From the NCBI GenBank assembly GCA_021823905.1, contig JAKALX010000021.1, forward strand, positions 1-17,300: a stretch of DNA of 17,300 bases, read 5' to 3'. Positions 1 through 6,189 of this stretch are shown here, one piece after another. The translations under genes were made by a program, and so were the position numbers. Numbering within the stretch: position 1 is the first letter of the stretch; each line of letters starts with the position of its first letter. Source of the DNA: Chloroflexota bacterium. Lineage in GTDB: Bacteria > Chloroflexota > Dehalococcoidia > Tepidiformales > Tepidiformaceae. The notes beneath the pieces are model-generated. The model ran no database searches and was not told the origin of the DNA. It saw only the letters and a program-made list of their open reading frames with translations.

Positions 1-640
1 ATCTGACCTCGACGTGCCGCGCGCGAGGAATGAACTGCTCCGCGTACACGTCTGTTATCCCGAAGGCTGCGCGCGCCTCCGACTGGCAGCGCTCGAACGC
101 CTCTGGGATCTCGTCCGCCGCCCGGACCACGCGCATGCCCCGGCCGCCGCCTCCCGCGACCGCCTTGATCACCATCGCCGCCCCCGTGGGCAAACCGGCG
201 AAGAACCGGGCTGCGTTTCCGGCTGCGGCGAGTGTCGGGCTGCCCGGGAGAATCGGGACGCCGGCTCGCTGGGCCAGGGCGCGGGCGGCTACTTTGTCGC
301 CGAACAGTTCGAGCGCCTCGGGTTCTGGTCCCACGAAGCGCATGCCCTGCTGCGCGCAGAGGCGGGCGAACGCGGCGTTCTCGCTGAGGAAACCGTAGCC
401 GGGATGGATCGCGTCGCAGCCATGCTCTTTCGCCAGCGCGACAATCTGTTCGCCGTCGAGATAGGCTGCCGGGCCGGAGCCGCGGAGGGCGACCGCCTCG
501 TCGCATTTGCGGACGTGCAGGCAGGTCCGGTCGTCCTCGGCGAAGATCGCCACCGAGGGGATGCCAAGCTCGGCCGCCGCGTGCGCGACCCTGATGGCGA
601 TCTCGCCGCGGTTGGCGATCAGCAGCTTTGAAATCGTCAT
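1..640 (-). CDS. Biotin carboxylase, N-terminal part (runs off the left edge)
   Basis: The first 213 codons of a biotin carboxylase, the ATP-dependent enzyme that carboxylates biotin on a carrier protein for acetyl-, propionyl- or methylcrotonyl-CoA carboxylase. Visible signatures are the start KLLIANRGEIAIR (residues 5-17), IHPGYGFLSEN (79-89), GDKVAAR (114-120) with the usual lysine, a second nucleotide-binding lysine in VIKA (157-160), the ATP-grasp glycine loop GGGGRGMR (163-170), and FIPRARHVEV (203-212) at the edge. The ATG at 640 follows an AGGAGG at 650-645. The catalytic C-terminal half lies outside the window, so accC, pccA and mccA homologues cannot be told apart. A CoA-transferase scrap ends 77 bases upstream, which would fit an acyl-CoA degradation locus. 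The family call is secure; the substrate is unknown. Confidence 0.93.
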   Translation of the reverse strand, partial: MTISKLLIANRGEIAIRVAHAAAELGIPSVAIFAEDDRTCLHVRKCDEAVALRGSGPAAYLDGEQIVALAKEHGCDAIHPGYGFLSENAAFARLCAQQGMRFVGPEPEALELFGDKVAARALAQRAGVPILPGSPTLAAAGNAARFFAGLPTGAAMVIKAVAGGGGRGMRVVRAADEIPEAFERCQSEARAAFGITDVYAEQFIPRARHVEVR

Positions 641-717
641 CGTTCCTCCTCGGAAGTGGGGACCGCGCCTGAACGGAGCCGGTCAGTCTGAAACTGGAAC
701 AGCGCCGGGGCGCTGGG

Positions 718-903
718 TCAAGTGAGGACGCCCTCGGCGACGAGGTCGGCGACTGCTGCCTCGCCGAGTCCGAGCAACTCCGCGCAGACGGCCGCGGTGT
801 GCTCGCCGAGGAGCGTGCCCTTGGGATCTGATTGAACGGTGTCCTGGCCGGGCATCCGGAAGATCGACATGAACTCGAATACGGTGGGGCTGTTCGGCCT
901 CAA
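718..903 (-). pseudogene. C-terminal remnant of a class III (CaiB/BaiF) CoA-transferase
   Basis: The reading frame ending at the TGA at 718-720 encodes LLGEHTAAVCAELLGLG followed by AAVADLVAEGVLT. This is the typical end of class III CoA-transferases (LGEHT, then a short helix and a hydrophobic C-terminus). Family members are usually about 380-400 residues, but here the frame is open only back to a stop near 984 and has no plausible ATG with a ribosome-binding site; the longest start is a TTG at 903. The space needed for the rest of the enzyme is taken by an unrelated small frame and the histidine kinase gene. I infer a truncated, non-functional remnant that once preceded the biotin carboxylase gene. 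A functional 61-residue peptide is less likely. Confidence 0.6.
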
Positions 904-917
904 CGTCCAGGGGACTG

Positions 918-1316
918 TTACCGTCGCCTCCCTATTTCGAAGGCGACGGCTTGCGCTGTCTCGACGCGCTCAACGAGTTCACTTCGAACAAGCCGGGGCA
1001 ACGATCTCTGGGGGAGCCTTGCGAGCAGGGGACGGCCGACGCCAGGCCGGACGAGGACCTCTCCTCCGAGATGGCGAATCGCGCTTCCCACCGTTGTTGC
1101 GGTGCGGAAGAAGTTCGCCGGGAGGACGGCGGCGCCGGTCAGCCGGCTGTCGAACGCAACGGGATTCAGGAACACCTCGACGCGAACGAAGACAACCGTC
1201 TTCCCCGAGGTGCGCTTGTTGAGCACGGCATGGGCCGCGAAGAACAGGGCAACGGCCGTCGCCTCCAGTGCAAGGAAAAGGGTCCAATCGCGGAGAAACG
1301 AACAGCCTTCCGCCAA
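918..1316 (-). CDS. Small predicted membrane protein, unrecognised
   Basis: I do not recognise this protein. A 132-residue frame on the minus strand has strongly GC-biased third codon positions, as expected of real genes in this DNA, whereas the opposite-strand frames are Arg/Ser-rich shadows. The TTG at 1316 is preceded by GGGAGG (1329-1324) with a 7-base spacer, which decides this start. The same frame is open to an ATG at 1472, but that one lacks a good ribosome-binding site. Residues 13-31 (FLALEATAVALFFAAHAVL around the core) form one likely membrane segment near the N-terminus. A basic, leucine- and valine-rich tail follows, ending in GRRR. It lies just upstream of the CoA-transferase remnant, 14 bases away. 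It could also be part of decayed DNA. Confidence 0.4.
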   Translation of the reverse strand: MAEGCSFLRDWTLFLALEATAVALFFAAHAVLNKRTSGKTVVFVRVEVFLNPVAFDSRLTGAAVLPANFFRTATTVGSAIRHLGGEVLVRPGVGRPLLARLPQRSLPRLVRSELVERVETAQAVAFEIGRRR

Positions 1317-1359
1317 TTCGGTGCCTCCCAGCGCCCTGGTTGGCCTCTCGGCGCTCGCT

Positions 1360-1412
1360 GAAGAGACAGCCAAAGCCTCGCGATCCGCCGCCGGCCGGAT
1401 CGCTGTCTCTTC
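1360..1412. repeat. Strong hairpin (11-bp inverted repeat with an inner stem)
   Basis: GAAGAGACAGC (1360-1370) is the exact reverse complement of 1402-1412, and an inner stem pairs CGATCCG (1381-1387) with CGGATCG (1396-1402). It sits in the 224-base gap between the end of the histidine kinase gene and the small membrane protein gene. On the plus strand it is followed by a pyrimidine tract with several T residues (TCTTCT). On the minus strand it follows the regulator-kinase operon by about 130 bases. It may be a transcription terminator, but neither strand has a clean T-run. I see nothing else in this gap. Confidence 0.5.
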
Positions 1413-1540
1413 TTCTCCCGTTCGCACATACTCTGCGCTCCGCCCGCGCGAACCAGGACGGACAACCGGCACACCGCAAGGGGACCATTCGTCCCTCCGC
1501 GAGGGCCCGTCATGATCCCCGAAGAGGCGAGTCCGCTCGC

Positions 1541-3112
1541 CTACGTTCCCGCGACGCCGCGACGCTCGGCATTCGGCGCCTCGCCGGCAGGCTGGCTCCA
1601 GGGGACGCGGACGACGATCGCGGTGCCTCCGCCCGAGCCGACGACCACCTGGAAATCTCCGCCCGCCAGCTCCGCCCGTTCCTTCATGCCCAGCACGCCG
1701 AGCTTCCCCCGGCGTGCAAGATCTGCCACCTGTGGTGGGAGCGTAAGCCCGACACCATCGTCGCGAACCGTGAGGGTGAGATCGTCGGGGCCGAACGCGA
1801 GGCAGACCTCGGCCGACTGGGCGTGGGCGTGCCGGGTCACGTTTCTTAGCGCCTCCTGGGCAATACGGAACAGCGCCACTTCCACCGGAGGGTCAAGCCG
1901 GCGCGGCTTGCCGGAGATCGAGAGCCGCGCACCTCCCGGAAGAAGCCCCGTGTGCTGGTCAATCACCATCTCGATCGCAGCGAGCAGGCCGAGGTCGTCG
2001 AGCACGGACGGCCGCAGATCCCGACTGAATTGACGGACGCCCTTGAGAATGTTGCGGGCGACGTCGAGCGCGTCCCGCGCTTCGCGCGCGGCCGCCGGGT
2101 CAGCCTGGCGATCCAGGCGCTCGAGCCGGCGAACAAGATGCACGAGCTCCTGGGCAGTGTCGTCGTGCAGCTCTCGTGCAATCCGCAGCCGTTCGTCCTC
2201 GTGAGCCTGCGTCACCTGGCGCACGTAGGAATGCATGCTCTCCTGCCGCTGGCGGTAGAGACGCCCATTCTCGACAGCGACCGCGATCTCGTGGGAAGCG
2301 GTGGCCAACAGGTTCGCGCGACCTTCGCCCATGCTGCCGCGGGCGCATGCCGCAAGCGAGCCGATTTCGCTGCCGTCCGCGTCGAGCGCTATGATAACCG
2401 TGCGGTCATTGGGGCAGACGAAGCCCTGCGCGAGCCGATCGTCCCGGCTATTCGGGCAGTACAGCTCGTGAGGGCAAGGGGTGGCGGAGGCACTCTTGAT
2501 CACGACTGGCTGGGCGCTGGCTGCTTCGGGTTCAAGCGTCAGGGTGGCCGACTGAAGTTCGAGGCCACTGACAAGCTCGTCAATCACGCGTGGCAAGCGT
2601 TGCTCGACGTCCATGGTGTTGCTGAGCATTTCGCCCACTTTGTTCAAGAGGCCCAGGCTCGCGCTCGTGCGCTCCGCGATCTGGCGCTGCTTTGCCTCGC
2701 GATCCACCCGCCACGCGACGACGATACCGACCACCACGATAAGCGCGACCTGCACGACCTCGCTCACCCAGTGAAGCTGGGAATGATGCCAGATCCAGGT
2801 GCTCGGCGACGTGAGAATCGCGCCCCAGAGGCCGGTCATGAAGGCGCCTTCCCAGCCGAAGCTCGTCGCCGCGTAAAGGAGGGGGATCATGTAGAGCGAG
2901 ACCACCAGGTCGTGCGTCGCCCCGTCCGGCGTCGTCTGCCCAGCGATCTCGACCCCGTAGTGGGCCGCCGTCGCGACGACCATCATCGCCTGGATGTACC
3001 AGAATTGCCGATGCCGGAGCCGCCCTGGAATGCGCCCCAACGCTCGGCGGAACTCGCTGAGAATCGCCAACGGCGTGAGCGCCGTCATGACCAGCAACAG
3101 GCTAGTTCTCAT
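1541..3112 (-). CDS. Membrane sensor histidine kinase, HisKA_3 (NarX/LiaS-like) type
   Basis: A 523-residue sensor kinase expected to autophosphorylate on histidine and pass the phosphate to the NarL-type regulator next to it. Residues 1-135 hold about four or five membrane segments. Residues 150-285 form a GAF-like domain with Cys213, Cys219 and Cys233 in a C-x5-C-x13-C pattern plus Cys256. Residues 300-370 are the dimerisation domain with the ELHDDTAQEL phosphoacceptor motif (His316). Residues 405-505 are the ATP-binding domain with an N-box (QEALRN, Asn424), DDGVGL (451-456) and GVLGMKERA (472-480). The ATG at 3112 overlaps the regulator stop by 11 bases, implying translational coupling; there is no good ribosome-binding site. 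An ATG at 3088 is an alternative. The cysteines could be a redox or iron-sulfur sensor, as in NreB-type kinases, but this spacing is not one I know. Confidence 0.95.
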   Translation of the reverse strand: MRTSLLLVMTALTPLAILSEFRRALGRIPGRLRHRQFWYIQAMMVVATAAHYGVEIAGQTTPDGATHDLVVSLYMIPLLYAATSFGWEGAFMTGLWGAILTSPSTWIWHHSQLHWVSEVVQVALIVVVGIVVAWRVDREAKQRQIAERTSASLGLLNKVGEMLSNTMDVEQRLPRVIDELVSGLELQSATLTLEPEAASAQPVVIKSASATPCPHELYCPNSRDDRLAQGFVCPNDRTVIIALDADGSEIGSLAACARGSMGEGRANLLATASHEIAVAVENGRLYRQRQESMHSYVRQVTQAHEDERLRIARELHDDTAQELVHLVRRLERLDRQADPAAAREARDALDVARNILKGVRQFSRDLRPSVLDDLGLLAAIEMVIDQHTGLLPGGARLSISGKPRRLDPPVEVALFRIAQEALRNVTRHAHAQSAEVCLAFGPDDLTLTVRDDGVGLTLPPQVADLARRGKLGVLGMKERAELAGGDFQVVVGSGGGTAIVVRVPWSQPAGEAPNAERRGVAGT

Positions 3113-3791
3113 GAATATGCTCGAGTGAGATAAGTCCCATCCGCAGTCCTGTGATCACTGCCTCGGTTCGCGACCCCACATCGAGCTTGTCGAAGATGTG
3201 CGTCATGTGAACCTGGACCGTGCGCACGCTGAAGTACAGGTGGCCGGCGATCTGCGCGTTCGTCATGCCGCTGGCGGCCAGCTGGAGCACTTCCATCTCA
3301 CGGTCAGTCAGATGCACAGCCTTCGCCGCGTTTTGTTCGAGACGACCGGCGGCGGATCCCTCGATCGAGAAGCGGGCGAGCACTTTGCGAGCGATAGCGG
3401 GGTGGAGCACGGGCTCGCCCGCGTGCACCAGCCGCACGGCTCGAACAACTTCCGACGACGGGACGTCCTTGAGGAGATAACCGGCCGCCCCCGCACGGAG
3501 CACGGCGAACACATACTGGTCGTCGTCGTAGGCAGTCAGGATCAGCACGCCGAGCGAGGGCTGGATGCTTTTCATCCGCTCGGTGGCTTCAATCCCGCCC
3601 ATCTCAGGCATCGAAATATCAACGATCGCGATGTCTGGCGCGAGCCGCTCCACCAGGGCAACCGCCTCAACACCGTTCGTCGCTTCGCCAACGACCTCGA
3701 TGTCCGGTTCCCGTTCAATGAGCTCGCGAGTCCCTTCGCGCACGACCGCGTGGTCTTCTGCGATGATAACCCGGATCTTTTCGGCCCCCAT
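3102..3791 (-). CDS. NarL/FixJ-type response regulator (receiver plus LuxR-type HTH)
   Basis: A 229-residue DNA-binding response regulator. The receiver domain begins IRVIIAEDH, has the phosphoacceptor Asp58 in IVDISMPEMGG, the threonine in ILTAYDD and the lysine in GYLLKD (Lys108). A GerE/LuxR helix-turn-helix follows (LTDREMEVLQLAASG and SVRTVQVHMTHIFDKL). All residues needed for phosphorylation are present. I chose the ATG at 3791 because the receiver starts five residues later and a TAGAAT box at 3816-3811 would place transcription initiation just upstream of it. In-frame starts at 3806 and 3836 would add unconserved residues. It overlaps the kinase gene by 11 bases, so the two are a co-translated pair. 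Likely targets are the neighbouring redox genes; this is inference from position. Confidence 0.93.
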   Translation of the reverse strand: MGAEKIRVIIAEDHAVVREGTRELIEREPDIEVVGEATNGVEAVALVERLAPDIAIVDISMPEMGGIEATERMKSIQPSLGVLILTAYDDDQYVFAVLRAGAAGYLLKDVPSSEVVRAVRLVHAGEPVLHPAIARKVLARFSIEGSAAGRLEQNAAKAVHLTDREMEVLQLAASGMTNAQIAGHLYFSVRTVQVHMTHIFDKLDVGSRTEAVITGLRMGLISLEHIHEN

Positions 3792-3810
3792 GCGCCATCC
3801 CGTCATGCGC

Positions 3811-3816
3811 ATTCTA
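3811..3816 (-). promoter_or_regulatory. Possible -10 element for the regulator-kinase operon
   Basis: TAGAAT on the minus strand (5 of 6 to TATAAT) lies about 20 bases upstream of the preferred regulator start. No convincing -35 box is seen 16-18 bases further upstream, so this is weak. Confidence 0.22.
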
Positions 3817-3890
3817 GCAGCTACGAGCGTCAGCACGTCCGCGCATGACGCACGAAAGGGACGCCTGGCCTAAGTCATTTCGCGTAGGAC

Positions 3891-3968
3891 CCGGGCGCCG
3901 AAACCGGCTACGCCCCCTTCGGTTGTCCGGCCGGACGCCGGCCGCCAGGGCGGCGGATCGGCGCCCGG
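3891..3968. repeat. GC-rich multi-stem structured element between cupredoxin and regulator genes
   Basis: CCGGGCGCCGA (3891-3901) is perfectly complementary to 3958-3968 and closes a 78-base unit. Inside lie AACCG/CGGTT (3902-3906 with 3920-3924), the 12-base palindrome GTCCGGCCGGAC (3925-3936) and a hairpin GCCGC/GCGGC (3941-3945 with 3950-3954). The layout resembles a four-way junction. It begins 13 bases after the cupredoxin stop codon on the minus strand and has no T-run. It may be a Rho-type or structural terminator, an RNA stabiliser or a mobile palindromic unit. Pairing is read by eye and not energy-folded. Confidence 0.45.
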
Positions 3969-3981
3969 CCTGTGGTGTCGC

Positions 3982-5052
3982 TCAGGAGACCAGGAAGGTG
4001 AACCTCTGACCCTTGTCGCGATGCACGTACGGAGTCCCGTCCGGCAGCTTGCTGACCACGAAGCACGCAGCCGCCCACCAGCCGGGAGTGAGCTTCGCCG
4101 TCTTCGAGATGGACTTGCCTGGCTCGAGGTCTTCCGCGAGTTGCTGCCCCTTGATCATGCCGTAGTTTTCGCCCCCTGCGAGGCGGTCCTTGATCAGGGC
4201 CGAGATGTCGCCGAGAGGATAGACGACCACGTCATGGTTCATCTGCATCTTGTTGGTGATGTTGAAGGTCACGTCGCCGGACTTGGCCATCAGGTGGTCG
4301 GGCACAAACAGCCAGGAATCCTTCAGGTCGCCTGTCCCCGCCATCATGTCGACGGCGATCGTGCTCGACGGGGTCAGGATGGAGGCCGAAGGACCGCCCG
4401 GCCCGACTGCCGCGATCGTCACGCTCTGGCCCTTGTCAAAGTGTACGAAGGTGCTTCCGTCGGGGTTCTTGCTCTTCTTGAAGCAGGCGAGCTCATAGAA
4501 GCCGGCGGCCAGGGTAGCATCGAACGTGGCCGACTTGCCGGCCGGGATGTCTTCGGCGCTCCCGGCGATCCCCTTGATGAATTTGTCCTCCGGGGCATCC
4601 TGACCTTTGCGCGCCAGCATCAGCATCGCCGCGATGTCCTGCACTGGATAGACGAAGAGCTCATGCTCCATCTTGCCGGTGTTGCTGAAGTTGAACGTGA
4701 CCTTGCCCGCCGAGACGGCCAATTTGTCGACGTCGAACACCATCGCGTCCCCGGCTTCGTGCGCCTTGACGCTGATGGGTCCGCCAGAAATGGCCGAAGT
4801 GGCCGCCGCGGTCGTTCCGGCCGTGGGCTTCGCAACGGTAGGAGCGGCGACGGTCGGCGCGGCGGCGGTTGGGCTCGCGGCGCCCGCCGTCGGCGAACTC
4901 GCTGTTGAGTCGCCTCCCCCACAGGCCGCCAAGAGCGGGGGAAGGCCGACTGCACCGATGGCCGCTAGGCCACCCATGCGAAGCACTCTCCGCCGGCTGA
5001 AGTGGCGATCAAGTGCTGATCCGGGTTGTTCCTGTTGGGTTTCGTCTCTCAT
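3982..5052 (-). CDS. Tat-exported lipoprotein with two cupredoxin domains (Gln at the axial-ligand position)
   Basis: A 356-residue predicted blue-copper electron carrier tethered outside the membrane. Numbered from the ATG at 5052 (preceded by GAGAGGAA), SRRRVLRM at 19-26 is a twin-arginine motif and LAAC ends at lipidation Cys44. A linker rich in Ala, Pro and Thr runs to about residue 90. Domain 1 has MEHELFVYP (His130), Cys190 in ELACF, His204 in VHFDKG and Gln209. Domain 2 repeats the order with His273, Cys330, His344 and Gln349. The usual H-x4-M copper motif is thus H-x4-Q in both domains, and the Cys-to-His loop is long (13 residues). It follows cytochrome c by 67 bases and probably shares its operon. 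It may exchange electrons with the cytochrome or a terminal oxidase. Copper binding is inferred. Confidence 0.88.
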   Translation of the reverse strand: MRDETQQEQPGSALDRHFSRRRVLRMGGLAAIGAVGLPPLLAACGGGDSTASSPTAGAASPTAAAPTVAAPTVAKPTAGTTAAATSAISGGPISVKAHEAGDAMVFDVDKLAVSAGKVTFNFSNTGKMEHELFVYPVQDIAAMLMLARKGQDAPEDKFIKGIAGSAEDIPAGKSATFDATLAAGFYELACFKKSKNPDGSTFVHFDKGQSVTIAAVGPGGPSASILTPSSTIAVDMMAGTGDLKDSWLFVPDHLMAKSGDVTFNITNKMQMNHDVVVYPLGDISALIKDRLAGGENYGMIKGQQLAEDLEPGKSISKTAKLTPGWWAAACFVVSKLPDGTPYVHRDKGQRFTFLVS

Positions 5053-5119
5053 CCTATGTTCCTCTCGGTTGTTGGTTTCCGGAATTCTTGAACTCTGGGC
5101 CCTGGTCAATAGCCATCTC

Positions 5120-5572
5120 CTACTTGTTCGCCGCCGCCTGGCTCGCTACCGACTGGAGATAGGCCGCGAGGGCCTTCAGATCCTGGTCACTGAGTCCGGC
5201 GAAGGCCGGCATCCCGCCGGGGCCCTTCTCGGTCTTCTTGGCCAGCGTCGCCGCGTCGGTTCCGGCGACGGCCGGAGCGAACACCCCACCCTGGCCCTTC
5301 AGGCCGTGGCAGGAGGCGCAGTCGAGGTTCGTGAAGAGCGTGGCGCCCTGTTGCGTGAGGTCGCCGTGCCCGGTGACCATTCCCGCGGCCTGGATCGGTA
5401 GTGGCGGGCCGACAAGGGTCTGGCTCGTCCGGTTGTAGTCGCTCATGACTCCGGCCGTGAGGTTGAGATGGGTGTACGGGCTGCGGGCGCCGATGGTCAG
5501 CAGCGTGACGCTGAGCGACACGACCAGCCCGGCGAAGATCGCCGGTGCGAGCCAGTTCTTCCTCGTATTCAT
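5120..5572 (-). CDS. Membrane-anchored monohaem c-type cytochrome
   Basis: A 150-residue cytochrome c of class I type. Residues 7-27 form an uncleaved signal anchor; the haem site is CASCH (Cys85, Cys88, His89) and Met121 in GGMPAF is the likely sixth ligand. The C-terminal helix DLKALAAYLQSV is typical. The same frame is open far upstream over the neighbouring gene, but the true start is the ATG at 5572, which overlaps the preceding stop as ATGA. It would receive electrons from the NrfD/Fe-S pair encoded just upstream and hand them to the cupredoxin or an oxidase. Its maturation would use the CcsA/ResB pair encoded on the other strand of this window. Confidence 0.93.
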   Translation of the reverse strand: MNTRKNWLAPAIFAGLVVSLSVTLLTIGARSPYTHLNLTAGVMSDYNRTSQTLVGPPLPIQAAGMVTGHGDLTQQGATLFTNLDCASCHGLKGQGGVFAPAVAGTDAATLAKKTEKGPGGMPAFAGLSDQDLKALAAYLQSVASQAAANK

Positions 5573-6189
5573 CGCGCGGCCTCCGGTCCGTTTGCGGCGT
5601 CGGCGGAGATGCGCGACATGAAGAACACGGCGGCGCCGTACGTCGACCAGATGAGCACGAGGAGCGCGCCGATTGGCCATCCGCTGAGCAGCCAGTGGCT
5701 GACAGTGCCGCTCTGGGCAATGGGCGACGAGTTGAGGCCGCGGAGACGGATGCCGATGTCTGGCACGTACAGTTGCTTGCTGCCGGTCACGGTCATCGAG
5801 GAAGTGGCCGTGGAAGGCGCGTAGGTGTTGTCGCCGGAGAAGACGGCCTTCACCTGGAGGGCGCCGGTGATCCGCGCCTCGAAGGTGGCGGTTGCGAGTC
5901 CCTGCGCGTCTGTGATCCCAGAGGCCACCTTCATCTCGCCGTCGGTGCCCAGGAAGCTGGCCGGCACGAGGAAGTCGACGGAGGCATGAGGGATGGGCCC
6001 CGCCGCGGACACCAACCGCGCCTGAACGGGCACCGCCGTCCCGATGGTCGCGCTGGCGGGGGCGGCGACGGCGATCGCGGTCGGCTCCTGGCCGGCGGCG
6101 GCGGCCGGGAGGCGCCCGGCAAGCAAAGACAATCCGGCGACGAGGCCGAGGATTGCCAGGCGAGGAGAGACGAGGGATGGGATCTTCAC
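5569..6189 (-). CDS. Exported Ig-like-domain protein with C-terminal membrane anchor
   Basis: A 206-residue protein of unknown function. Residues 1-33 are a signal peptide (basic start, LAILGLVAGLSLLAG core, AAAAG cleavage area). Residues 36-135 resemble a bacterial Ig-like beta-sandwich, with VDFLVPASF and AVFSGDNTYAPSTA as in Big_3/Big_5-type repeats. A membrane helix lies around 165-192 (WLLSGWPIGALLVLIWSTYG) with a short cytoplasmic tail. It starts with GTG at 6189, overlapping the nrfD-like stop as GTGA, with GGAGG 7 bases upstream. Its stop overlaps the cytochrome start as ATGA. Being wedged between two electron-transfer genes with 4-base overlaps suggests a structural or docking subunit of the same complex. 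I know of no established equivalent. Confidence 0.85.
   Translation of the reverse strand: MKIPSLVSPRLAILGLVAGLSLLAGRLPAAAAGQEPTAIAVAAPASATIGTAVPVQARLVSAAGPIPHASVDFLVPASFLGTDGEMKVASGITDAQGLATATFEARITGALQVKAVFSGDNTYAPSTATSSMTVTGSKQLYVPDIGIRLRGLNSSPIAQSGTVSHWLLSGWPIGALLVLIWSTYGAAVFFMSRISADAANGPEAAR

Noticed and set aside
832..1515. Plus-strand open frame across the left gap
   Set aside because: Ser/Arg/Thr-rich with no motif; the minus-strand frame has the coding-like third positions.
1952..3133. Long open frame on the plus strand opposite the histidine kinase gene
   Set aside because: It reads as an Arg/His/Asp/Val-rich shadow of the kinase codons, and the kinase has full domain motifs.
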